Source of the DNA: DASZIT01 sp963819695
GTDB taxonomy: Bacteria; Actinomycetota; Acidimicrobiia; Acidimicrobiales; RAAP-2
Reading direction: 5' to 3'
Assembly (NCBI GenBank): GCA_963819695.1
Contig: CAWFXD010000001.1
Location: 2,232,001-2,296,000 of the forward strand
DNA: 64,000 nt
The notes beneath the pieces were generated by a model, which had not been told where the DNA came from, did not search any database, and saw only the letters and a list, made by a program, of their open reading frames with translations. Numbering within the stretch: position 1 is the stretch's first letter; the number at the start of each line of letters is the position of its first letter. Positions 29,501 to 37,278 of the stretch are shown here, in pieces. The position numbers and the translations under genes were made by a program.

Positions 29501-30779
29501 TGTCGACACACGACAGATACTGGGGGACGTTGCCGCCGGTGTTGTTGTCGGCGGTGAATTTAGTGAACAGGTAGCGGTTGTCGAAGCTCACCACCTGGCT
29601 TCCGGACATGGTGCTGTCGGTGCCGTTCTCGGCGGCGGTATTGGCCACGTAGCCGGGGTAGGCCAGTACCGAGGCGGCGGCTCCGGTGCAAGCGGCGTTG
29701 GTGGCCATGTCCAAGCAGTCAACCCGTCCGGTGTAGTCGAGGATGTAGAAGTTGTTGCCGATGGCGGCCCCGCCCGAGGCGATGGGCCGCTGGATGGTCG
29801 TCCCCGGGGATGTCCCGAGCGGCACGAATCCGCACGAGGTGTCATTGGTGAGGTCGACGCACTGGGTACCGAAGACGCCGGTGCCGGTCTGGGTCCCGGC
29901 ACCGAAGGTCGCCGCGTAGAAGAGGTGTCCGTTGGCCTGGTCGACGGTGCTGGTGTTGGAGCTCGACGACCAGGTCGGTGCATTGGCGGCGATCTGGGCC
30001 GCGCTGGCGCCCGTGATGCCGGGGGTCAGCGGCGCTCCGGCCACATTCGAGATCCACGCCCCGGGCGCGGTTCCTGACGTGTAGACACCGGAGCAGCGGG
30101 CCCCGGTTGCCAGCACGTGACAGTCGAGCTCGGCGTCCCGGCCGCCGTGAGCCGGGTAGGTGGCATGGAACTCGTTGTAGACGTTGCCCTGGTAGAACAC
30201 CGGGTTGAACCCGTCACCCGAAGACGTTCCCGCCGAGATCTGGCTCGGGGCGACCAGGTTCAACGACAGACCCGTTCCGGGCGCGGTCACATCGGTACCG
30301 GTGGCGCCGATCGCGTTGACCCCGCTGGGTGGTTCGGCGGTGGAATACGTCGACCCGCCGTCGGTCGACCACTCCGGGGTGAAGCCGGGCGGCGCTTGCA
30401 GCGACCCGGGGACGAACGTCTGGTTTCCGGTCACCGGGTCGGTGAGATTGGCGGTCGCCACCCCGCCCGTTTGGTTGGCGTAGTTCAGCACCCACTTCAG
30501 GGTGTCGCCGGGTTGTGCCACCCCGGGCGTGGTCACCGTGGCCGTCGACGGGTTGGTGAGGTCGGTACCGATCTTGGTGAAATTGGAGTAGGTGGCGCCG
30601 GAAGCAGCAGGAGGCGAAACCGCCATCGTGACCAAAAGGCTGGAGCCCATGGTGAACAGCACCATCAACAGTGCGCCGGCCGATCGGATGCGGAGATGCC
30701 CCTTGCGCCCCGCTCGGGTCCTGGCGTTTACATTGTGCTCAGCGCCATTCGCGGCACGGAAAGGACGCGCAGCCAACAT
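23514..30779 (-). CDS. Giant secreted DUF11-repeat surface protein, two frameshifts
   Basis: Three frames join (switches near 29,245 and 28,510) into about 2,420 residues. After a long leader with a hydrophobic signal (MVLFTMGSSLLVTMAVSPPA), a DUF11-like domain (LTNPSTATVTTPGVAQPGDT) precedes a region of repeated Cys-containing units (CVDLTNDTSCGF, CLDMATNAACTG, CVDTTTNATCTG, CYDFSTGAACAG) that may form a propeller. About 13 DUF11/Ig-like domains follow, nine of them in a nearly identical 726-bp tandem array. The C-terminus is VLPTAGPPVTG with no membrane tail. DUF11 proteins are wall-associated stalks or adhesins. The start is uncertain; 30779 is the first ATG that leaves a plausible signal. 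The coupled L,D-transpeptidase may anchor it. Confidence 0.8.
24768..28053 (-). repeat. 726-bp near-identical tandem repeat array (4.5 units) encoding paired DUF11 domains
   Basis: The unit is 726 bp (242 codons), seen as exact recurrences at 24892, 25618, 26344, 27070 and 27796. Each unit codes for two different DUF11-like domains: type A begins TPGISVLKSVTSAG and type B begins TPSLTVTKSTTATN. The order in the protein is A-B four times, then one extra A. Across the copies I find only three single-base differences (near 25,894, 27,059 and 27,374), one of them Ile to Thr. The flanking DUF11 domains are clearly divergent. Because the unit is a multiple of three, copy number can change without breaking the frame. 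Confidence 0.95.
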
Positions 30780-31102
30780 CCGAAGGGTGCCGGACGCGTT
30801 GGTGTTGTTGTCGACGTTCCCGCATTCCAGGAACTCGAGTTCCCCCGGCATGCAGTCCTCGGCAGTTGACCCATCGATCGGATTTATGGCGTTGTTGGCG
30901 ACCGCCCGTGCCTTCGCCAATGCCGACGCAACCACTGGCAATAACGCGGCGCATAGCTCGATAAAAGGAACGGCGAGGGAAGCCTTGCGGCCGGTGGACC
31001 TGTGATGCACTTCCGTACCACTCCCCCGCCACGAGCCAAGCCCGCGTGTCCGAGCCGCCCGAAGGCGCGCCATACGGCGTCACATCAACAACATCGTCCC
31101 AT

Positions 31103-31116
31103 AGTTGGGCCCAACT
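31103..31116. promoter_or_regulatory. Perfect 14-bp palindrome, possible operator of the DUF11 operon
   Basis: AGTTGGGCCCAACT reads the same on both strands. It lies about 320 bp upstream of the proposed DUF11 start and 155 bp past the prs stop. A dimeric repressor site is possible. No regulator is assigned. Confidence 0.3.
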
Positions 31117-31126
31117 TCAGTGTCTT

Positions 31127-31158
31127 CACTCTTGGTGGCATCCTTCCCACCTTGAGTG
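31127..31158 (-). terminator. Stem-loop downstream of prs, possible terminator
   Basis: Arms CACTCTTGGTGG and CCACCTTGAGTG pair at 10 of 12 positions around an 8-nt loop. It lies 114 nt after the prs stop on the minus strand. No U-run follows, so it would be an atypical terminator or an attenuator. Confidence 0.3.
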
Positions 31159-31271
31159 ACTCCTTGTGCTTTTCTTGACCACACGCGGGCGATCGGGGCT
31201 TTTGATGTCGGTCCACCGCCCGGGTCGAAGGGGACGGAACCCGGCCGGGCCGTCCGGTGATGCGAACCGAA

Positions 31272-32243
31272 TCAGGCCAGGTTCTCGCCGCCGAAGATCT
31301 CCGAGACCGAGGTGTCCTCGAACACCGCCCCGATGGCATCGGAGATCAACTTGGCCACCGACAGCACCTCGAGCTTGTCGAACTGGTGCTCGGTCGGGAT
31401 GGGCAAGGTGTTGGTGACCACCACTTTGGTCAGGGCGGAGTTCTTCAACCGGTCCACCGCCGGGTCGGACAGCACCGCATGGGTGGCCATGCACCACACC
31501 TCGGCCGCCCCCCGCTCGATGAGCAGATCGGCGGCGGCCACGATGGTCCCGGCGGTGTCGATCATGTCGTCGATCAACACGCACCGTCGGCCGGACACGT
31601 CGCCCACCACCTGAAGGGCCTCGACCTCACCGGCGGTGCCACTCTGCCGCCGCTTGTGGACCACGGCCAGATCCGAGGACAGGTGCTGGCTGAACCGCTC
31701 GGCCACCTTCACCCGGCCGGCGTCCGGGGCGACGACCACCAGGTCGTTGGTTCCCTGGGTCCGGAGGTAGTCCACCAGCACCGGCGCCGCGGTCAGGTGG
31801 TCGAAGGGGACGTCGAAGAATCCCTGGATCTGCCCGGAGTGGAGATCCACGCTGACCACCCGGTCGGCTCCGGCCACCGACAGCATGTCGGCCACCAGCT
31901 TGGCGGTGATCGGCTCCCGTCCGGTGGCCTTCCGGTCCTGTCGGGAGTACCCGTAATAGGGAGCCACCGCGGTGATCCGCTTGGCCGACGCCCGTTTGGC
32001 GGCATCGATCATGATCAGGTGCTCCATGATCGAGTCGTTCACCGGGCCGCAGTGGGTCTGGATGATGAACACGTCGCTGCCCCGCATCGACTTGCCGTAC
32101 CGGCAGTGGATCTCGCCGTTGGAGAACTCCCGCAGGTTCGCCTCGCCCAGCTCCACATCCAACTGGTCGGCGATCTCCCGGGCCAACTCCGGATGCGATC
32201 GTCCGGAGACCAACTCGATGCGCCGACGGGGAGTGAATTCCAT
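31272..32243 (-). CDS. prs: Ribose-phosphate pyrophosphokinase
   Basis: The protein has 323 residues with the class I PRPP synthase plan. It makes PRPP from ribose-5-phosphate and ATP for nucleotides, His and Trp. LVSGRSHPELAREIADQLDV opens the protein. FSNGEIHCRYGKSMRGSDVF, the ATP loop region YYGYSRQDRKATGREPITAK, VVVAPDAGRVKVAERF and the PRPP-binding loop DDMIDTAGTI (about 226-235) are all present. It lies 9 nt after the glmU stop, so the two form one operon, as is usual in actinobacteria. rpiA in this window makes its substrate. Confidence 0.96.
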   Translation of the reverse strand: MEFTPRRRIELVSGRSHPELAREIADQLDVELGEANLREFSNGEIHCRYGKSMRGSDVFIIQTHCGPVNDSIMEHLIMIDAAKRASAKRITAVAPYYGYSRQDRKATGREPITAKLVADMLSVAGADRVVSVDLHSGQIQGFFDVPFDHLTAAPVLVDYLRTQGTNDLVVVAPDAGRVKVAERFSQHLSSDLAVVHKRRQSGTAGEVEALQVVGDVSGRRCVLIDDMIDTAGTIVAAADLLIERGAAEVWCMATHAVLSDPAVDRLKNSALTKVVVTNTLPIPTEHQFDKLEVLSVAKLISDAIGAVFEDTSVSEIFGGENLA

Positions 32244-32252
32244 GAGCAGACG

Positions 32253-33461
32253 CTACCGCGCCGGATCTGCCCGGTCGCCGGGCGGCTCGGTGCCCAGCCC
32301 CGCCTCACCGACGGCGCCGGGTCCCGCCTCGGTGATCCCGCCGGCGGCCACCACCGAACCGGCGGCCACCTCGGTCCCCTCGGCCAGGACGGCAAAGGGC
32401 CCGACCCTGGCGTCCCGCCCGATCCGCGAACGGCGACAGACACTGGACATCACCACCGCCCCTTCCTCGACGCAGGTGTCGACCAGGTGGGAATTGGGGC
32501 CGATCTCGGCGTGCTCGGCAATCTCGCAGGCGCCCTGCAAGATCACCCCCGGCAACAGCACCACGTCGGTGGCCAGCTTCACGTCGGCATCGATGTAGGT
32601 GCGCTCCGGATCCCACATGGTCACCCCCCGACGCATCCAGCGCTCGTTGATCCGGTCGCGCAGCTCGGCCTCGGCGATGGCCAGCTGGGCCCGGTCGTTG
32701 ACCCCGGCCACCTCCATGGTGTCGATCACCACCATCGACCCCACGTTGTGCCCGGCCTCGTAGAGCACCTCCACCACATCGGTGAGGTAGTACTCCCCCT
32801 GGGCATTGGCCGGGCTCAACCGGCGCAACGACGGAGCCAGCACGCTCCGGCGGAAGCAGTAGATCGAGGTGTTCACCTCGTTCACCTCGAGCTCCTCGTC
32901 GGTGGCGTCGGCATGCTCCACCACCCGGGCCACGCTGTCGTTGCGGCCGCGGACCACCCGCCCGTAGCCGGCCGGCTCGTCGAGCTCGGCGGTCAGCAAC
33001 GTCGCCGCCGCTTCGGAGTCCCGGTGGGCCCGGACCAGGCGGGCCAAGGTGGTCGGCCGCAGCAACGGAGTGTCGCCGGGCAGCACCACCACGTCGCTCT
33101 CCTCGTCACCCTCGTCGTCGGGAAGCCCGGTCAGGGCCACCGACATCGCATCCCCGGTTCCGCGTTGCTCCACCTGTTCGACGAACTCGATGGCCATGCC
33201 CGCCGGCGCGTGCTCGACCAGCGTCTTGGTCACCCACTCGGCCCGGTGGCCGACCACCACCACCACCCGGGAGACCGACAACTCGGCCAGGGAGTCGAGG
33301 ACGTGCAACACCATCGGCCGGCCGCACAACCGGTGCAGCGGCTTGGGGCGGGCCGACTTCATCCGGGTGCCTTCACCGGCGGCCAGCACCACCGCGGTGA
33401 GCGGGCGCGATGATCCGCCGGCTGCCCTCCGGGCCGTGGCTTCCCGGGCGCTCGGTGGCAT
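32253..33461 (-). CDS. glmU: GlmU-like UTP-GlcNAc-1-P uridylyltransferase, lacking the acetyltransferase active site
   Basis: The N-terminal pyrophosphorylase domain is intact: LAAGEGTRMKSARPKPLHRL (about 27-46), EQVEQRGTGDAMSVAL, LPGDTPLLRPTTL, AGYGRVVR and NTSIYCFRRS. This part makes UDP-GlcNAc. A left-handed beta-helix begins near residue 275 (WMRRGVTMWDPERTYIDADV) but ends after VGPFAVLAEGTEVAAGSVVA with a non-helical tail. The protein has 402 residues against the usual 450-490. The missing part holds the catalytic His and the Lys/Asn substrate residues of the acetyltransferase. prs starts 9 nt after the stop, so no coding room remains for the rest and a local frameshift cannot restore it. 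The acetylation step must be done by another enzyme. Confidence 0.88.
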   Translation of the reverse strand: MPPSAREATARRAAGGSSRPLTAVVLAAGEGTRMKSARPKPLHRLCGRPMVLHVLDSLAELSVSRVVVVVGHRAEWVTKTLVEHAPAGMAIEFVEQVEQRGTGDAMSVALTGLPDDEGDEESDVVVLPGDTPLLRPTTLARLVRAHRDSEAAATLLTAELDEPAGYGRVVRGRNDSVARVVEHADATDEELEVNEVNTSIYCFRRSVLAPSLRRLSPANAQGEYYLTDVVEVLYEAGHNVGSMVVIDTMEVAGVNDRAQLAIAEAELRDRINERWMRRGVTMWDPERTYIDADVKLATDVVLLPGVILQGACEIAEHAEIGPNSHLVDTCVEEGAVVMSSVCRRSRIGRDARVGPFAVLAEGTEVAAGSVVAAGGITEAGPGAVGEAGLGTEPPGDRADPAR

Positions 33462-33647
33462 CGTCGTCGGAGCCCCACTCGTCGGGATACGACTGGGGAA
33501 ACGTGCGAATCACCATGGGAAGCCCTCCGCAGACATCATCGGCACCACCTGTTGGACGCCACCTCGTTCATTCGGCCTATTCTTCCCACGTCCGGAGGGT
33601 GGATGCAGCACATCCTTTCCAACTGACATAAACCCTAGGTAGACACC

Positions 33648-35246
33648 ATGCCCACCCTCGCCACCACCGTCGATGTGAACTCGGACGCCTATCGCGCCAA
33701 TCGGGACGCCCTCGAGGCGGCGGTGGCCGTGGTCGACGAGCAGCTGGCCATCGCCCGGGCCGGCGGCGGCCCGCAGTACGTGGAGCGCCATCGGCAGCGG
33801 GGCAAGCTGCCCGCCCGCGAACGGATCGAGCTCCTCCTCGACCGGGACACCGCCTTCCTCGAGCTCTGCCCGCTGGCCGGGTGGGGCAGCGAGTTCACCG
33901 TGGGTGCCTCCTCGATCACCGGGATCGGGGTGGTGGAGGGGGTCGAGTGCTTCATCTCCGCCAACGATCCCACCATCCGGGGCGGGGCGATGAACCCGTT
34001 CACCTTCAAGAAGGGGGCCCGGGGCTCGGACATCGCCCAGGCCAACCGGCTCCCGACCATCAACCTGGTGGAGTCGGGTGGGGCCGACCTTCCCTCCCAG
34101 GCCGAGCTGTTCATCCCCGGGGGACGGGCGTTCCGGGACCTCACCCGCCGGTCGGCGATGGGGTTGCCCAACGTGGCGCTGGTCTTCGGCAACTCGACCG
34201 CCGGCGGCGCCTACGTCCCCGGCATGAGCGACTACATCGTGATGATCGACGGACGTTCCAAGGTCTTCCTGGGTGGCCCCCCGCTGGTCAAGATGGCCAC
34301 CGGCGAGGAGTCCGATGACGAGGAGCTGGGCGGGGCCTCGATGCACGCCCGGGTGTCCGGGCTGGCCGACGCCCTGGCCGTCGACGAGCCCGACGCCATC
34401 CGTCTGGGCCGCCAGATCGTCAGCCGGCTCAACTGGCGCAAGCGGGGGGCCGGGCCCAGCCAGCCTGCCGACCCGCCGATCCACGATCCCGACGAGCTGC
34501 TGGGCATCGCCTCCGCCGACCCCAAGGTCCCCTTCGACCCCCGGGAGGTCCTGGCCCGGGTGGTGGACGGCTCCCGGTTCGACGAGTTCAAGCCGCTCTA
34601 CGGGTCCAGCCTGGTGACGGGTTGGGCGTCGATCCACGGCTACCCGGTGGGCATCCTGGCCAACCACCGGGGGGTGCTGTTCTCCCAGGAGGCCCACAAG
34701 GCGACCCAGTTCATCCAGCTGGCCAACCAGGTCGACGTCCCGCTCGTCTTTCTGCAGAACACCACCGGCTACATGGTCGGCAAGGAATACGAGCAGGCGG
34801 GGATCATCAAGCACGGGGCGATGATGATCAACGCGGTGACCAACTCGTCGGTCCCCCATCTCACCGTCAACATCGGGGCCTCCTACGGGGCGGGCAATTA
34901 CGGCATGTGCGGACGGGCCTACGACCCCCGGTTCCTGTTCGCCTGGCCCAACGCCCGCTCGGCGGTGATGGGCCCGGCCCAGCTGGCCGGGGTGCTGTCC
35001 ATCGTCGGCCGGCAGTCGGCGGCGGCCAAGGGGGTGGCCTTCGACGAGGAGGCCGACGCCGCCATGCGGGAGATGGTGGAGGCCCAGATCGAGGCCGAGT
35101 CGCTGCCCCTGTTCCTCACCGCCCGCCTCTACGACGACGGCATCATCGACCCCCGCGACACCCGGACGGTCCTGGGCATCTGCCTGTCGGTGATCGCCAA
35201 CCAACCCATCGAGGGCACCCGTGGCTACGGCGTGTTCCGGATGTGA
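33648..35246 (+). CDS. Acyl-CoA carboxylase, carboxyltransferase (beta) subunit
   Basis: The protein has 532 residues with the two crotonase-like halves of biotin-dependent carboxyltransferases. The N-half has RGKLPARERIELLLD, GRAFRDLTRRSAMG, NSTAGGAYVPGMSDY and VFLGGPPLVKMATGE. The C-half has PVGILANHRGVLFSQEAHKA, FLQNTTGYMVGKEYEQ, GASYGAGNYGMCGRAYDP and FAWPNARSAVMG. The phrases FLQNTTGYMVGKEYE and GGPPLVKMATGE are closest to methylcrotonyl-/geranyl-CoA carboxylase beta subunits rather than to propionyl-CoA carboxylase. It is the first gene of a tight operon with the alpha subunit 13 bp downstream. The start ATG at 33648 lacks a strong ribosome site. Confidence 0.92.
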   Translation: MPTLATTVDVNSDAYRANRDALEAAVAVVDEQLAIARAGGGPQYVERHRQRGKLPARERIELLLDRDTAFLELCPLAGWGSEFTVGASSITGIGVVEGVECFISANDPTIRGGAMNPFTFKKGARGSDIAQANRLPTINLVESGGADLPSQAELFIPGGRAFRDLTRRSAMGLPNVALVFGNSTAGGAYVPGMSDYIVMIDGRSKVFLGGPPLVKMATGEESDDEELGGASMHARVSGLADALAVDEPDAIRLGRQIVSRLNWRKRGAGPSQPADPPIHDPDELLGIASADPKVPFDPREVLARVVDGSRFDEFKPLYGSSLVTGWASIHGYPVGILANHRGVLFSQEAHKATQFIQLANQVDVPLVFLQNTTGYMVGKEYEQAGIIKHGAMMINAVTNSSVPHLTVNIGASYGAGNYGMCGRAYDPRFLFAWPNARSAVMGPAQLAGVLSIVGRQSAAAKGVAFDEEADAAMREMVEAQIEAESLPLFLTARLYDDGIIDPRDTRTVLGICLSVIANQPIEGTRGYGVFRM

Positions 35247-35259
35247 GGTCGGCCACCCG

Positions 35260-37278
35260 ATGACCTCCCCCGCTCCGACCCCCATCCGCACCCTGCTGGT
35301 CGCCAACCGCGGCGAGATCGCCCGGCGCATCACGCGTTCGGCCCGGGCCATGGGCATCACCTCGGTGGCCGTCTACTCCGACGCCGACGCCGACAGCCCG
35401 CACGTGGCCGAGGCCGACCTGGCCGTTCGGTTGCCGGGCGTGTCCCCGGCCGACACCTATCTCCGGATCGATCTCATCCTGGAGGCCGCCTCCCGATGCT
35501 CGGCTGACGCCGTCCACCCCGGCTACGGCTTCCTGTCGGAGTCGGGAGCCGCGGCCCGGGCGGTGACCGGGGCGGGCCTCGTCTGGGTGGGACCGTCGGC
35601 CGACGCCATCGACGCCATGGGCTCGAAGGTCCTCTCCAAACAGATGATGCGGGTCGCCGGGGTACCGACCCTCCCGTCGATCACCGTGACCGACGACGAC
35701 CTCCCGGCTCCCGGGGAGATCGAGGCCCTGGGCTGGCCGTTGCTGGTCAAGGCCTCAGCCGGCGGAGGTGGACGGGGCATGCGGGTGGTCGCCGGGCCCG
35801 ACGATCTGTCCGAGGCGCTGGCCGGGGCCCGACGGGAGGCCCTGTCGGCCTTCGGGGACGGTACCGTGTTCCTCGAGCGCTACCTGATCGATCCGCGCCA
35901 TATAGAGGTGCAGATACTCGCCGATCAGCACGGGGGGACGGTAGCCCTCTTCGAGCGCGAGTGCAGCATCCAACGCCGGCACCAGAAGATCATCGAGGAG
36001 GCGCCGTCGCCGGCGGTCTCCCCCGGGCTCCGGGATCGCCTGACCCGGGCGGCGCTGGATGCGGCCCGGGCGGTCGGCTATGTCAATGCCGGCACCGTCG
36101 AGTTCGTCCTCGACGGCGAAGGCGACCCCTACTTCCTCGAGATGAACACCCGTCTGCAGGTGGAGCACCCGGTCACCGAGGCGGTCACCGGTCTCGACCT
36201 GGTGCGGCTCCAGCTGTTGATCGCCTCCGGCCGGCCATTGCCCGCCGAGGTCCACGCCGCGGTGGCGGCCGGTCCGGTCGGCCACGCCATCGAGGCCCGC
36301 CTCTACGCCGAGGACCCGGGGGCGGGATGGCTGCCGTCCACCGGCACCCTCCACCGCTTCGAGATCCCGACCGCCGGCCCGGGGGTCAGGATCGACAGCG
36401 GGGTGGAGTCGGGCTCGGTGGTCAGCCCCCACTACGACCCGATGTTGGCCAAGGTCATCGTCCACGCCCCGACCCGGGACGAGGCCGCCTCCGCCCTGGC
36501 CACCACGCTGGCCGACTCCCGCATCCACGGGGTCACCACCAACCGCGACCTGCTGGTGCGGACCCTGCGCCACGACAGCTTCCGGGCGGGCGACACCGAC
36601 ACCGGCTTCCTCGACCGGTTCGACACCCTGGGCGCTCCGTTGGCCGACGACGCCGCCACCCGACGTCACGCGCTGGCCGCCGCCCTGGCCGCCCAGGCGG
36701 GGCGCCGGTCCACCGCCCGGGTGCAGCCGTCCGTCCCCTCCGGGTACCGCAACAGCCCGTCGGGGCTGCAGACCGCCACCTTCGACGCCGCTATCGGGGT
36801 GGTGACGGTGGGCTACCTCTTCGACCGGTTCGACCTGACCGGACGGCGGCTGTCCCGGTTGGAGATCGATGGTGCCCCGGTCGATGCCGATGTCGAGTCG
36901 ATGGCCCCGGATATGGTCGCCCTCACCTTCGAGGGCGTCACCCGCCGGTATGGCGTCGAGAGGGTGTCGACGACCTCGTTCGTCGACGGTCCCGACGGTG
37001 CATCGGTGTTGGTCGAGCACGACCGGTTCCCCGACCCCGGAGGTCATGTCGCCCCGGGCTCGTCGCTGGCGCCGATGCCCGGCGGGGTGGTCCGGGTGGC
37101 GGTGGAAGTCGGCGACGAGGTGAAGCCGGGCCAGCTGCTGGTGGTGCTCGAAGCCATGAAGATGGAGCATGCCATCCACGCCGCCGCCGCCGGCAAGGTC
37201 AGCGAGGTGAGCGTGTCGGTGGGCGATCAGGTCGAGACCGGCCGGGTGCTGGTGGTGGTGGAAGGTCCGGAAGCATGA
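35260..37278 (+). CDS. Acyl-CoA carboxylase alpha subunit: biotin carboxylase plus biotin carrier
   Basis: From the ATG at 35260 it encodes 672 residues. The biotin carboxylase domain spans about 1-450, with LVANRGEIARRITRSARAMG, HPGYGFLSESG, the ATP-grasp loop KASAGGGGRGMRVV, ERECSIQRRHQKIIEEAPS and FLEMNTRLQVEHPVTEAVTG. A less conserved BT-type linker follows. The C-terminal biotinyl domain has the biotin-accepting lysine in VLEAMKMEHAIHA (about residue 630). It charges biotin with CO2 and passes it to the beta subunit. The gene ends in an ATGA overlap with the AtuA-like gene. The substrate is probably a branched enoyl-CoA, judged from the beta subunit and neighbours. Confidence 0.93.
   Translation: MTSPAPTPIRTLLVANRGEIARRITRSARAMGITSVAVYSDADADSPHVAEADLAVRLPGVSPADTYLRIDLILEAASRCSADAVHPGYGFLSESGAAARAVTGAGLVWVGPSADAIDAMGSKVLSKQMMRVAGVPTLPSITVTDDDLPAPGEIEALGWPLLVKASAGGGGRGMRVVAGPDDLSEALAGARREALSAFGDGTVFLERYLIDPRHIEVQILADQHGGTVALFERECSIQRRHQKIIEEAPSPAVSPGLRDRLTRAALDAARAVGYVNAGTVEFVLDGEGDPYFLEMNTRLQVEHPVTEAVTGLDLVRLQLLIASGRPLPAEVHAAVAAGPVGHAIEARLYAEDPGAGWLPSTGTLHRFEIPTAGPGVRIDSGVESGSVVSPHYDPMLAKVIVHAPTRDEAASALATTLADSRIHGVTTNRDLLVRTLRHDSFRAGDTDTGFLDRFDTLGAPLADDAATRRHALAAALAAQAGRRSTARVQPSVPSGYRNSPSGLQTATFDAAIGVVTVGYLFDRFDLTGRRLSRLEIDGAPVDADVESMAPDMVALTFEGVTRRYGVERVSTTSFVDGPDGASVLVEHDRFPDPGGHVAPGSSLAPMPGGVVRVAVEVGDEVKPGQLLVVLEAMKMEHAIHAAAAGKVSEVSVSVGDQVETGRVLVVVEGPEA

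Larger units (their letters stand above)
30780..31271. other. Intergenic region between prs and the DUF11 gene, 492 bp
   Basis: The frame of the DUF11 gene remains open to 31073, but that part is Arg-rich, lacks a ribosome site and has no secretion signal, so I treat it as leader. The region contains a stem-loop at 31127-31158 and a perfect 14-bp palindrome at 31103-31116. I see no clear -35/-10 pair. No other coding frame is convincing. Confidence 0.45.

Noticed and set aside
30780..31271. Cyclic-di-GMP or other known riboswitch before the DUF11 gene
   Set aside because: The palindrome and stem-loop there do not match the conserved cores of riboswitch classes I know.
33510..35360. A 616-codon minus-strand frame over the carboxyltransferase gene
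   Set aside because: The plus-strand protein is an unmistakable carboxyltransferase; the antisense frame has no family motif.
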